Positions 20,381 through 30,435 of a stretch of 64,000 bases of DNA are shown here, piece by piece. Source of the DNA: Macrosoma leucophasiata. Its lineage: Eukaryota; Arthropoda; Insecta; Lepidoptera; Hedylidae. Where the stretch lies: NCBI GenBank assembly GCA_036365455.1, contig JAWQUS010000025.1:24898001-24962000 (forward strand). Direction: 5' to 3'. The notes under the pieces are model-generated. The model had not been told where the DNA came from. It saw only the letters and a program-made list of their open reading frames with translations, and did no database searches. How positions within the stretch are numbered: the first letter of the stretch is position 1; each line of letters opens with the position of its first letter. The translations under genes and the position numbers were made by a program.

Positions 20381-20786
20381 TGGGTCAAGAGCGAGTCAGA
20401 TATTCTGAGAGGGTGTAAAATGTGCGCAAACAATGTTCCTATCCAAAATTCAGACTATTCGGACGATGAGTAAGATCGTAGCGACCTTTGGATTGTTTTT
20501 AAGGGCTACCCTTCGGGCGCGGCTTTATGTACAGGCTAAGATTTAGTGGAGGTAACCAACAAGGTACAAGGTATCTTCCATATCTCAATCTGACGCACTC
20601 GAGTAAATATCGAAATAGCATCCTGGGCTCCCCTACTACAGTTATTTAGCTGGATCCAGCGTCCTGGGTTCGATTTTTGGATTGGAAATAGTAACTGTGT
20701 CAACTGTGTAGTTGAGGGCTAGCACTGTTATGGCCTCTACTCATGGGTTCGATCCCCAGCGGTAATTTCTATTAAGTTTTTTTTTC
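20381..20786. other. Spacer with two tRNA-like B boxes
   Basis: CTGGGTTCGATTTTTGG (around 20665) and GGGTTCGATCCCCAGCGG (around 20750) look like tRNA B boxes, but no matching A box or clover-leaf is visible. Possibly remnants of a tRNA-headed SINE. Confidence 0.35.
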
Positions 20787-21320
20787 TTAAAAGGAAAAAA
20801 GGAACCCTTATAGGATCACTCGTGCGTCTGTCTGTCTGTCTGTCCGTCCTTCACAGCCGATTTTCTCCGAAACTACTCGACCGATCGAGTTGAAATTTAT
20901 TGAATTTATGTAAATTGGTGACCCAAAGATGAACACGTCAAGTAAAATAATAAATTTTAAACAAGAGGGCCACTTTCGGGAGGTAAATCAGAAAATTAAA
21001 AAAAAAATCGTAAACTGTGTCGTGTTACATATCAAATGAGAGAAGTTGTTGTCAGCATCTCAAATATATTTTTTAATAATTTATGCATAAACAAATTTGA
21101 AGTTATTTAAGAAAAACGACGAAAATTGACCATTTCCCCCTTTATCTCCGAAACTACTGAACTTAAAATTTCGATAAAAATGTGGAAAATAGTTCTTGGG
21201 CTACAGATTACTGGAAAACCTATAAAAAGTTTTTCATTACATATCTTACTCTGTAAATGCACTAAATAAGGAACCCTACACTGCGCGTGGCCCGACACGC
21301 ACTTGACCGGTTTTTTTGGC
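20787..21320 (-). mobile_element. Repeat G, copy 2, near complete
   Basis: Plus strand: AAGGAACCCTTATAGGATCA, a TGTC array, CCGAAACTACTCGACCGATC, GACCCAAAGATGAACACGTC, GTTGTTGTCAGCATCTCAAA, TTTATCTCCGAAACTACTG and GAACCCTACACTGCGCGTGG, ending CCCGACACGCACTTGACCGG. This is the best reference for the family. Confidence 0.85.
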
Positions 21321-21417
21321 AATATCCCAGTGTCCCCTTTTGATGATGATGAATCTACCGGAATTTTCGATAGGCTTTCCATCTATTATATGAGACAAAG
21401 CGCAACTGGCAAATATT

Positions 21418-21573
21418 GGGTTTCTGCATTTGAATGCATGCACTTACATGTAAATCTCTTCTGGAAATATAAGCGTGAAGTAACGTTTTTTTTATGTGAT
21501 GGAAGTGGTAAACATGCATGCGGTTCACATTGATGTTAAGTCATGACTGCAGCCTGTAGACAACCTCACAAAG
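21418..21573. mobile_element. SINE-C tail scrap (+) followed by SINE-A tail (-)
   Basis: TGAATGCATGCACTTAC and AAGCGTGAAGTAACG (21418-21485) match a diverged SINE-C tail. From 21487 comes the inverse SINE-A tail ATGTGATGGAAGTGG, CATGCATGCGGTTCAC, ending soon after TGCAGCCTGTAGACAACC. Confidence 0.6.
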
Positions 21574-21797
21574 GCTGGATGATAGTGAGCACCGTCACTG
21601 GATCTCCCAATGTAACTTGCACCATCATGCATCTTATTTAACTAACGTTTGTTTTTAATTTTAACCAGTTTTGACCAATACCGAACTATCAGTGATTACG
21701 TAGGCAGTGTGCAGCAGTGATAACGCTCTACGAAGTCGAAACTAGCCGATCGTCTCTTTCGTAAGCTCGATGTGCAATATTTCTTACCGGATACTGT

Positions 21798-22112
21798 ATA
21801 AAAAGGTAACTTCACGCCTGTAATCCCCGAAGGGGTAGGCAGAGGTAAATGCATGCATTCAAGCACACTTGCAAGAACCCACTATTCGCCGGTTACGTTT
21901 TGGCCCATGTAACTGGTGGCGAGTCTGTTGACATCTCCGGGCATATTACCAAACTTCGAGGTACTGGGAAATTTCCAGAAAATTGAAAAATCACAATGGA
22001 ACCAGAGATTAATGACTTTACACCATTATCTCTGATAACCACGACCCGGGAATCGAACCCAGGACCTCAGCGTAGTAGTAGTGGCCTGCTACCACTAGGC
22101 TACCGAGGCAGT
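21798..22112 (-). mobile_element. SINE-C, full length (reference copy)
   Basis: On the minus strand the head is ACTGCCTCGGTAGCCTAGTG with A box TAGCCTAGTGG, and B box GGTTCGATTCCCGGG, a tRNA-like promoter pair. The body contains TTATCAGAGATAATGGTGTA, CTGGAAATTTCCCAGTACC, AAGTTTGGTAATATGCCCGG and TGTTACATGGGCC-like segments. The tail is CTCTGCCTACCCCTTCGGGG, ATTACAGGCGTGAAGTTAC. Seven other pieces occur in the window. Confidence 0.85.
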
Positions 22113-22353
22113 TAAACCCTAAAACCATTCTCTACCAATTAACCATTGGTAGTATGGATACGAAAATGTGAGCGGTTTAAAAAAAAGTTTATAATGAACC
22201 AAAAATAGTATACTTGAGTGCATGCAGTTTATCTCTGTTAGTTTTATCTTAGTGATGTTCTTGACTATATACAAGTATATTCTTTTTTTTTAGCTTGAAA
22301 ATTGACATGCATTTCAATTGTTATTCATTTTAATTTATTTTGTTTGTTAACAG
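22113..22353. other. Spacer, nothing recognised
   Basis: AT-rich, no feature. Confidence 0.4.
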
Positions 22354-22411
22354 GCGAATGCATTTACCTCTGCCTACCCCTTCGGGGATTACAGGCGTGA
22401 AGTTACGTAAA
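22354..22411 (+). mobile_element. SINE-C tail only
   Basis: GCATTTACCTCTGCCTACCC, CTTCGGGGATTACAGGCGTG and AAGTTACG. It is a strongly 5'-truncated copy, opposite in orientation to the full copy about 240 bp upstream. Confidence 0.85.
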
Positions 22412-22589
22412 AGCATTCACCGCATACAACTACATCTCTTTGCCTTTATTCTTACATGGCTCTAGTTGCGTTACAAACATATTTTAATTGAAAATCTTTG
22501 TAGGTGTGCATTCAAAAGGATCCACAAAATGAATGTAACAAAACAAAAGCGGGTACATAATAAACACACCTTAAGAGACCTCGTTAGTT

Positions 22590-23066
22590 ATTTTACCCTA
22601 ATAATATCTACAAAACAGTTATTAGGCCGATACGGATGTGAGACTTGGACACTAACACAAAAAGAAGAGCAGAAACTCCTGGTGGCTGAAAGGAAAGAAA
22701 TTCGGAAAATTCTGGGGCTTGTGAGAGGAGAAGATGGTTTGTGGAGGATCCGGCAGAATTCCGAAATTGAAGATCTCGTGGCGGCACCTAATATCATCGG
22801 GGAGACCAAGGCACACCGACTTCGCTGGCTTGGACATCTTGAGCGGATGGGGGAAGATCGTGGGGTATAGAAAGCATACCTGCGCAGACCCACTAGACGT
22901 CGCCCAGTCGGCTCGATACCGCTGGATTGACATGGTTGTGGCAGACCTGCGTGAACCTCGGATCCACTGAACTGAACTGGCCTGAAATCGCTCAAAATAG
23001 AAGAAGGTGGAATTCTCTCGTTTCGGAGGCCAAGACTCACTTTGGGTCGCTGAGCCAGCGAAGTAA
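22590..23066 (+). pseudogene. RTE-type LINE, reverse transcriptase C-terminus
   Basis: Frames on the plus strand give GRYGCETWTLTQKE, VAERKEIRKILGLVRGEDG, LWRIRQNSEIEDL, KAHRLRWLGHLERMGEDR and, after a frameshift near 22870, NWPEIAQNRRRWNSLVSEA with KTHFGSLSQRS. This is the conserved region after the RT domain of RTE-like non-LTR elements (GCETW and RLRWLGHL.RM blocks). A deletion before YGCETW removes the usual TYG lead-in. At least two frameshifts make it dead. The long antisense frames here are shadows. It ends in a CAA-rich tail that faces the tail of the next LINE. Confidence 0.85.
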
Positions 23067-23095
23067 CAACAGCAACAACAACAACAATACACTTT
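23067..23095. repeat. (CAA)n junction between two LINE tails
   Basis: AACAACAGCAACAACAACAA separates the RTE-type 3' end (plus) from the Jockey/CR1-like 3' end (minus, read as TGTACAATAAAG then TGTATTGTTG). Confidence 0.8.
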
Positions 23096-25272
23096 ATTGT
23101 ACACCAGACATAACATTAAAAGAAATACATAAAAGAGAACTTAACACAGTACAATAGGCGGCCTTATCGCTATATGAGCGATTTCTACCAGACAACCTTT
23201 GTGTAGAGGAAAAGATGTGATAGAAAATGGATAGGGGTGTACATACTGAAAATATACGTCAGAAATAAAAATTACATATAATATTATTATATATCATCAA
23301 AATAAGTAAATAATTCTACTAATATACTACTTAAATATTATAAATAAACAAACATAATATATATATATATATATTTAAATATACATGCATATACATATAT
23401 AAATATAAATATATATGAGTGCTGAATTAAATGATATGACAATAACAGTTACTAACAATAAATCAGCGTCAAAGGTTCAAGACATGTAAAAATCACGAAT
23501 GCGTTTTTTAAAAGACTCAAGAGATTGAGCTTGACGAATAGGCAAAGGTAAAGAGTTCTATAAGCGAATGGCCTCCACCGTATAGGAGTTGGACACAAAA
23601 GATGAATTATGAGAAGGAGGTTTTCGGATGAGCGAAGGAAGCGAGGATGAGTCTGGCTTAGATAATGGAACCGTTCTTTCAAGTAAGGAGGGGACTGTGG
23701 ATGAAATAGCAGACAGTAAAGAAACGACAGAATACGTGTATTCCTGCGCAGACGGAATGGTAACCACTTGAGTTGTTCGCGAAATTCTGAAACATGGTCG
23801 TATTTGCGAAGAACAAATACGAACCGGATACCAAGATTTTGAAGGTGCTCAGGTTTATTCAATTGCTCTTGCGTAAGATCAGGGTAACATATGTTAGCAT
23901 AATCTAATATAGGAAAGAGAAGTGATCTAGCTAGTGCAACTTTAGTGGCAGCAGGTAAGAAGTACTGTAGTCTCCTTAACGACCCAACCGCAGCAAACAT
24001 CTTCCTGCTTACCTGACTAATTTGGGGTGTCCATGATAACGTACGGTCCAATATTATCCCCAGATTTTTTACTTCACTCGAATATTGTATCGTTACACCT
24101 TCAAATAGAATAGGTGGTACATTGGTGGGATCAATTTTAGCGATCAATCGAGAGCTGCCAATGATGATAGCCTGGCTTTTACTCGGATTTACTTGCCAAC
24201 CGAAGGCTTTACACCATTCAGAAATTTTTACTAGATCATCATTGACATCTTCGATGGCTAGTGGTAAGTCGGTTAGATTACAATGACGATATAATTGTAA
24301 ATCGTCGGCATAAAGATGGTAGAGGGAAGATAAATTACTTGTGATGGAGTTGATAAAAATAGAGAAAAGGAAGAGAGACAACACGCCGCCTTGTGGTACA
24401 CCAGCAGTTACATCACACCAGTTGTAGAAATTATCATCCGCTTTAACTCGATGCCGGCGACCGAACAAGTAACTATGAAACCATTCAATAACTGTCGGAG
24501 ATATGTTAAGAGAACTAAGTATTGCTAGTAAAATGTCAAAATCTACGGTATTGAAGGCGTTACTGAAGTCCATTAGAGTGAGCATAGTTAGCTGTCGCTT
24601 CTCCATACCCAACCTAATGTCTTCAGTTATCTAGACAAGGACGGTAGTCGTGCTGTGACCCTGACGGAAACCGGATTGAAAAGGATTTAAAAGGTGATAC
24701 TTGGACAGGAAGGAATTCAGTTGATGATGGACAAGGCGTTCAAGTATTTTTGAAAGGAAAGGCAAAATGGAAATTGGTCGGTATTCAGAGAAGGATTTGG
24801 GATTAGATTTCTTAGGCAAAGGTATTATGTGAGCGTCCTTCCAAATGGTCGGAAAAGACGTGCTCGAAATGGAGAAATTAAGGATAGAAGTAATGATAGG
24901 TGTAAGTATGTCTGACAGAGGAAGGATCATTTTTCGACTAACGTTATCGCTACCAATGGCATCAAAATAAATGGTAAGTATATTTCTCTTAACATCACGA
25001 GCAGAAAATTGTTCGAAGTTAAAAATTGGAGTATTAAGAGTTGGAGAATTAGAAAGGAGATTTATGGTGTTAGTTTTTATTAAGTCATTAATACAAAATG
25101 ACGAAGAAAAGTGTAACTTAAGTAGATCCAGATCAATGTTATTTGAAAGTAAAAAAGAATTGTTATTCGATTTCCCAACTCCCAAAGACTTCAGAAATTT
25201 CCAGACTTTCGCTGGGTCCCCATTAGAGACTGACTTGTGAATATGGCGTCGTTGAGCATCTCTACACACCCT

Positions 25273-26052
25273 TTTTTTTTTTTTTTTTACGCGGGGAAAC
25301 CCTTATGGGCACTCGCCGTCTAGGGGAAACGACGGCGGGTAGTGTGAGACTCGTACTCACTAAAACCCCGCGGTGTTCCGACTCTTCCGCCATCAGTGGC
25401 GGGGTCACGGGAACGCTTACGCACACATCCGCGACCCCGCCGGCGGCTGCTCGTCTCCGAGCCCTCCGCAGGTTGAGCTCTTTGGCTCCAACCAACACTA
25501 GTGGCGTGCGGAACACGTGCACGCCACCCAGCTTGGGACCTATCTCCATTTGGGCGACGGACATCCCCTAGTCCGACACCCAAAGGTCTCTGCCCCGACC
25601 ACTCACAACGCCAGGCGTCCCAAGACGCCCGGGTGGAGGAGTCCAGGGGCACTCTGTCCGGCCCCGGGGGAGCGGGAGTGAAAGGGATGAACTGACCTTC
25701 AACCGCCCCCCCGCGGCCCCACCACGTCCCTATCGAGCGGCGGGACCACCGCTAGGCGGCTGGGGATAGGGTGCAGGGCAACGACACACCCATACACCTC
25801 CTCCCCAGCCTCCTCCCCACCACGTCCCCATCTTACGGCGGGACAACCGCTAGGCGGCTGGGGATAGGGTGCAGGGCAACGATACACCCGTACACCTCTT
25901 CCCCAGCCGTCTCCTCACCACAGCAGCGAGTGGCGGGCAGAGCCACGCCAAACGCCGCCCCCTCTCTGGGTTCCTCTTGGCTTCTCCGGTGTGAGGCCAA
26001 CCACCGGGTACTGAGCCCCCCCGCCACGACAAGGCGGAAACCCTCGGGGGGG
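25273..26052 (-). mobile_element. GC-rich poly(A) retroelement inserted in the LINE
   Basis: A 780-bp block, far richer in G+C than anything around it, flanked by identical ATCTCTACACACCCT at 25258-25272 and 26053-26067 (15-bp TSD). On the minus strand it ends CATAAGGGTTTCCCCGCGTA followed by 17 or more A, so it retrotransposed. Its 5' part holds two 98-bp tandem units (25721-25818, 25819-25916; ACCACGTCCC..GGCGGGAC and GCTAGGCGGCTGGGGATAGG). The frames are open but Arg/Gly/Pro-rich and without a recognised domain. It could be a deleted LINE derivative (R1-like 5' repeats come to mind) or a novel GC-rich SINE. Confidence 0.8.
25721..25916. repeat. Two tandem 98-bp units
   Basis: Both units start ACCACGTCC and share CCGCTAGGCGGCTGGGGATA, GGGTGCAGGGCAACGA and ACACC, with few differences. 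The position near the 5' end of the element is where repeat-based promoters occur in some non-LTR elements; that role is only inferred. Confidence 0.85.
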
Positions 26053-26275
26053 ATCTCTACACACCCTATTGCAACGATTTCTAACTAGGACATATTTTTC
26101 ATGATTTAAATTGCTAGAATTTAGTTTATATTTTCTCTTGGCATTATTTTTTTGATTTATTAAACGAAGTAAGTAAGTAATAATATCTCAGCAAAAATGA
26201 CGGTATGAAATGGTGTAGAACACTTGCTTTATTATAAGAATTACTAGGTTAAATAGGTATAAATAAATAAGTAAA

Positions 26276-26473
26276 AACGCTTACACTCACAGCCCCACAG
26301 TAGGTATAAACCTGTGTCGTGGGTGCCGTTGTACACATACAACACATACACAAACACCCAGATCCGAAACAAATATCTGTAGGCCATACAAATATTTGTC
26401 CCGGTGCGGGGATCGATCCCGCGACCCTACGAATCAAACGGTCATCTCACACCGCTGGACTAACCGGGTCGTC
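26276..26473 (-). mobile_element. SINE-B, full length
   Basis: Complete with head GACCCGGTTAGTCCAGCGGT. One change in the T loop gives GGATCGATCCC in place of GGTTCGATCCC, which would weaken the B box. There is no clear poly(A) at the 3' side. Confidence 0.85.
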
Positions 26474-26685
26474 AAATGTTAGAACTTTTGTACAAAGTTA
26501 CATGACATGTATCACACATCAACAACAATCAATGATTAGCTACAAAACTAGACCGAACAGTTAACCGAACAGTTAAGGCCGACGGGTAGTCAGTCGTGCG
26601 CTGAATTCTAATAAAACTATTCGACATCTGATGCTTAAGTTTCATTTGCATTGAGTCGTTTACAACTGCCATCTTAGAAAATAAT

Positions 26686-26804
26686 CCTTTTTTTTAAATA
26701 TAATTGAAGTGGTAAACAAGCATGCAGTTCACATTGATTTTAAGTGATCACTGCAGTCTACAGACACCCACACAAAGACCAAGGTCAAAATGCAGATGCG
26801 TTAA
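26686..26804 (-). mobile_element. SINE-A, 3' third
   Basis: GAAGTGGTAAACAAGCATGC to AATGCAGATGCGTT, then it meets the 5' end of another SINE-A in the opposite orientation at 26805, making a head-to-head pair. Confidence 0.85.
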
Positions 26805-27085
26805 ATGGTGGTAGAACTCCAGTGACGGAGCTGGCGGGCGTAGGCACCACCGCATTACCTAATATACTTGCCGCTAAATGGTAGTGTTCAAAACTATCGT
26901 GTTCCGGTCAGGTGTTAATGTACGGGCCTGTAATTTCCTGCACAGAGGCATAACACCTTAGGCCTCAGGAGTTGTAACGCATCTGCATTTTAACCTTGGT
27001 TTTTGTGTGGGCGTCTATAGGCTGCAGTCATCACTTAACATCAATTAGAACTGCATGCTTCTTTACCACTTCCATAACAAAAAAA
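26805..27085 (+). mobile_element. SINE-A, near full length
   Basis: ATGGTGGTAGAACTCCAGTG to ACCACTTCCATAACAAAAAA with poly(A). It is complete except for the first few bases. Confidence 0.9.
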
Positions 27086-27155
27086 AAATAGTCACACACT
27101 CAACGTAGCTCGGGACACTCAGAGTAGCCGTCGGACCAAGTTAACTAAACTTGTA

Positions 27156-27447
27156 TTTTTTTAATGCAATGAAAGTGGCAAACAAGCATGCAGTTCACAT
27201 TGATGTTAAGTGATGACTGCAGCCTATAGACACCTACACAATGACCAGAGGTCAAAATGTAGATGAGCTGCCATTCCTGAGGCTTTAGGTGTTATGCCTC
27301 TGTGCCGGAAATTACAGGGCCGTACATTATCAACTGACCGGAACACGATAGTGCTGAATACTACCATTTAACGGCAAGTATATTAGGTAATGCGGTGGTG
27401 CCTACGCCCGCGAGCTCCATCACTGGAGTTCTACCACCAGTAAAAAC
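27156..27447 (-). mobile_element. SINE-A, full length
   Basis: Poly-T end TTTTTTTAATGCAATGAAAG to the CTGGTGGTAGAACTCC start. It faces the preceding copy tail to tail, with about 70 bp of unrelated DNA between the poly(A) ends. Confidence 0.9.
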
Positions 27448-27669
27448 GATTCCACACGAGTTAACAAATCAAATGTAAATAAGCCGTGAGCTCACATCGC
27501 AAGTTGGGCGCTGGCATACTTAGCGTCCTCGGGCTATATGTTGATCGAGCTGCCTCAGTTTGAGTTAGTTCATCAATATTGACTACAGACTGTTTGTATG
27601 TAGTGCTTATACATTTTGAAACTATTGGGTAGTTATGGATTGCTTTATAAAAATAAATAAAATAAGCTT

Positions 27670-27907
27670 TAGTGGTCGTAGACCTCCAGTGACGGAGTTT
27701 GCGGGCGTAGGTACCACCGCATTACCTAATATACTTGCCGCTAAATGGTAGTGTTCAGTACTATCGTGTTCCGGTTAGGTGATGATGTACGGCCCTGTAA
27801 TTTCCTGCACAGAGGCATAACACCTTAGGCCTCAAGAGTGGTAACGCATCTGCATTTTGACCTTGGTCTTTGTGTGGGTGTCTATAGGCTGCAGTCATCA
27901 CTTAACA
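27670..27907 (+). mobile_element. SINE-A, lacks the extreme 3' end
   Basis: From GTAGACCTCCAGTGACGGAG to GCAGTCATCACTTAACAACC. The GCATGCTTGTTTGCC and poly(A) end is gone. Confidence 0.85.
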
Positions 27908-28130
27908 ACCATTAACCTTATTTTTGTATTTTATTGTGTCCATTATGTGACATTGAAATTTACATTTCAACCCAATTACGATCCTCGTGAAATTTTCAAG
28001 CTCGATTGGAATATGGAACTGAGCAATCTCTGTAAGGGAGATGATATTTAAAATTAAAAACTTATTTCGCGCGATGAGAATTGGATTTTTAATAAGCAAC
28101 ATGAAGGGAAGGTTTATCGTTTTTATTAAA

Positions 28131-28210
28131 ACAAGCGACCCGCCCCGGCTTCGCGAGCGTGCAATGTAGATTTTTTCATATATTTTAATGCCATTCTCAA
28201 TCATCAATTT
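28131..28210 (-). mobile_element. Helitron-like repeat H scrap
   Basis: AAGCGACCCGCCCCGGCTTC, GCGAGCGTGCAATGTAGA, the inverse of the 3' end seen at 15119. The CTAG itself is altered. Confidence 0.5.
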
Positions 28211-28504
28211 CTACCTATACATTTATTTAAGACAACGATTGATGACTAAACATTATATCAAGGGCCTCAATGGCAATTTAAGGACTGCAATTACCTAATT
28301 TTATTTTTTCTTAAAAATGTTTTTTGAAAAATTACAAAATCCAAAAAAGAAAAGAAATTAGCACCGCTTTTTATTAATTGGTTCCGCCGTACTTTAATTT
28401 TGCGTTTCGCAACACAGCAACGATTTATTTTTATTTATATAGACTTGGACACTTTTTATTTTATAACGCACATAATCCCGAGAATATTGTAATATAGTTA
28501 GTTT
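28211..28504. other. Spacer, nothing recognised
   Basis: No feature seen. Confidence 0.4.
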
Positions 28505-28660
28505 TTAGGGTTACGTACCTTAAAAGGAAAAAAAGAACCGTTATAGGATCACTCGTGCGTCTGTCTGTCTGTCTATCTGTCTGTCTGTCTGTCCGTCCTT
28601 CACAGCCAATTTGCTCCGAAACTACTCGACCGATTGAGTTCAAATTTGATGATTATATGT

Positions 28661-28806
28661 GTGAGTACGGTGAGTCTTTGTATGGCCTACAGATATTTGT
28701 TTCGGGTCTGGGTGTTTGTGTATGTGTTGTTTGTATACAACGGCACCCACGATACAGGTTTATACCGACTGTGGGGCTGTGAGCGTAAGCGTATTATTAT
28801 TTTTTT
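28661..28806 (+). mobile_element. SINE-B body without its tRNA head, in repeat G
   Basis: GTACGGTGAGTCTTTGTATG, CAGATATTTGTTTCGGGTCT, ACGGCACCCACGATACAGG, ending GTGAGCGTAAGCGTATTATT. Loss of the head fits 5' truncation during reverse transcription. Repeat G resumes exactly after the T-rich tail. Confidence 0.8.
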
Positions 28807-28899
28807 TAAATTGGTGACCCAAAGATGAACACGTCAAGTAAAATAAAAAAAAAATAAATTAAAAAAAAGAATTCGTAAGCTGTGTCGTGTGACATATCA

Positions 28900-29196
28900 T
28901 TTTTACTGGTGGTAGAGCTTCAGTGACGGAGCTCGTGGGCGTAGGCACCACCGCATTACCTAATATACTTGCCGCTAAATGGTAGTGCTCAGCACTATCG
29001 TGTTCCGGTCAGGTGGTAATGTACGGCCCTGAAATTTCCGGCACAGAGGCATAACACCTTAGGCCTCAGGAGTGGTAACGCATCCGCATTTTGACCTTTG
29101 TCTTTGTGTAAGTGTCTATAGGCTGCAGTCATCACTTAACATCAATGTGAACTGCACGCTTGTTTACACTTCCATTACATAAAAAAAAAAAAAAAA
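28900..29196 (+). mobile_element. SINE-A, full length with TSD, in repeat G
   Basis: TTTTACTGGTGGTAGAGCTT to CATTACATAAAA and a 17-A tail, flanked by ATATCA at 28894-28899 and 29197-29202. The uninterrupted repeat G copy has one ATATCAAATG here, so the empty site is known. This is the clearest proof in the window that SINE-A is a poly(A) retroposon. Confidence 0.92.
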
Positions 29197-29491
29197 ATAT
29201 CAAATGAAAGAAGTTGTTGTCAGCATCTCAGATATATTTTTTTATAATTTTTGCATAAACAGATTTGAAGTTATATAAGAAAACCGACGAAAATTGATCA
29301 TTCCCCCCCTCCCCTATCTCCGAAACTTCTGAATTTAAAATTTTGAAAAAAGTGTGGAAAATAGTTCTTTGCCTATAGATTACTGGAAAACCTATAAGAA
29401 GTTTTTCATTACATTTCTTACTATGTAAATGCACTAAATATGGAACCCTACAGCGCGTGGCCCGACACGCACTTGATCGATTTTTTAAGAT

Positions 29492-30022
29492 ATGGTTCAA
29501 TCGTATTTAAATATTATTAGAGCTTCGAATGTAAAAGCGCCAGGAGAAACCCAAACCCAAAACAAAAATTGTTTTGTAAATAAATAATTAAAAAATAAAA
29601 TAACTCATTAAGGAACGTTCGTGTTCTTATGTAGGTATACTAATAATAAAAACAGAATACATTTTTGTATGATTCTATTGAAAGGCTCAAAAATTGCTGG
29701 ACCTGTTTTCATCTCACTGAAGTCGATTCTACACCAAAACCTTTGAAACTGTGCGCTTATGGAATTCTTCACCACAAAGTGATCTTACAATGGTGCCATT
29801 TTTTTCATTCCAGATACGGAACCCTAAAAACAATAGACTACTGAAGCAGCTAATAAACATTCAACAAAGTTATCACTGTCCAGACTAAACTAAAATAGAA
29901 CTAGTGTCAAAGGCAATCGATTGGCGAGCTACATTTTTAGGTCGACCTCTATAAAGCAATGTCTTGTCTACTGGAAATTAAAACATTCAGTTTTGAAAAT
30001 GTTTTTGCTTTTATGTTAAAAC
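29492..30022. other. Unassigned, with a TACGGAACCC scrap
   Basis: Only 29812-29832 (CAGATACGGAACCCTAAAAA) is recognisable, as the end of a repeat F/G/N element. The rest is unassigned. Confidence 0.45.
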
Positions 30023-30200
30023 TAGCTGTGCTCGTGACTTCGTCCACATGCAATTTAATTCTAAAGTAAAAGCCAATGCCAATGCCGTAGGACATAAGGA
30101 GGATAAGGAGTACTTTATAAAATCTGCTATCTGCCAGTGAAAGTCCTGTCAAAATTGATCAAGCCATTCCAGAGATTAGCCAAAAATAAAACATGCTTTT
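30023..30200 (-). mobile_element. Helitron-like repeat, minus (CTAGCTGTGC end)
   Basis: Starts ACTAGCTGTGCTCGTGACTT, CGTCCACATG and continues GGAGTACTTTATAAAATCTG, CTATCTGCCAGTGAAAGTCC and GTCAAAATTGATCAAGCCAT. The same family in plus orientation ends at 41700 with GTCGCGGGCACAGCTAG. Non-coding. Confidence 0.6.
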
Positions 30201-30435
30201 TCAGTGGAGCTCCAATGACGGAGCTCGCAAGCGTAGACACCACCGTATTACCTAATATACTTTCCGCTAAATAGTAGTGTTCAGCACTATCGTGTTCCGG
30301 TCAGGTGATAATGTACGGCCTTGTAATTTCCAGCACAGAGTCATTGCTTGAGGCATCTTAAGCCTCAAGTGTGGTAACGCATTTGCATTTTGACCTCTGG
30401 TCTTTGTGTGGATGTCTGTAGGCTGCAGTCATTTC
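30201..30435 (+). mobile_element. SINE-A, lacks the 3' end
   Basis: GTGGAGCTCCAATGACGGAG to GTCTGTAGGCTGCAGTCATT, with a small insertion (TTGCTTGAGGCATC) before CTTAAGCCTCAAG. Confidence 0.8.

Larger units (their letters stand above)
23088..26200 (-). pseudogene. Jockey/CR1-like LINE, RT region to 3' end, interrupted
   Basis: The main coding remnant of the window. From 26.2 kb downward the frame reads KRKYKLNSS, NHEKYVLVRNRCNR, then (across an inserted element, 25273-26052) VCRDAQRRHIHKSV, the RT entry SEYRPISILPFLSKILERLV, NPFQSGFRQGHSTTTVLV, a TAG stop at 24631-24633, then MDFSNAFNTVD (motif A, second Asp replaced by Asn), GVPQGGVLSLFLFSIFIN (motif B) and YHLYADDLQLY with the catalytic YADD box. 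After VGSLRRLQYFLP and RSSENLLL a frameshift near 23630 and a TAG near 23555 break the C-terminus. The endonuclease and ORF1 are absent, so it is 5'-truncated. The 3' UTR ends CTGGTGTACAATAAAG, shared with the relative at 48786. Confidence 0.9.
28505..29491 (-). mobile_element. Repeat G, copy 3, split by two SINEs
   Basis: Plus strand segments 28505-28660, 28807-28899 and 29197-29491 together give the full order seen in the copy at 20787: GAACCGTTATAGGATCAC, TGTC array, AAACTACTCGACCGATTGAG, TTGGTGACCCAAAGATGAAC, AGTTGTTGTCAGCATCTCAG and CCGAAACTTCTG, ending GCGTGGCCCGACACGCACTT. A SINE-B piece and a SINE-A interrupt it. Confidence 0.85.

Noticed and set aside
22588..23116. Two minus-strand frames of about 150 codons
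   Set aside because: They are antisense shadows of the RTE-type LINE C-terminus, whose motifs are on the plus strand.
25301..26088. Several 60-110 codon Arg/Gly/Pro-rich frames as genes
   Set aside because: They lie within one GC-rich retroelement insertion where stops are rare by composition; no domain is seen.
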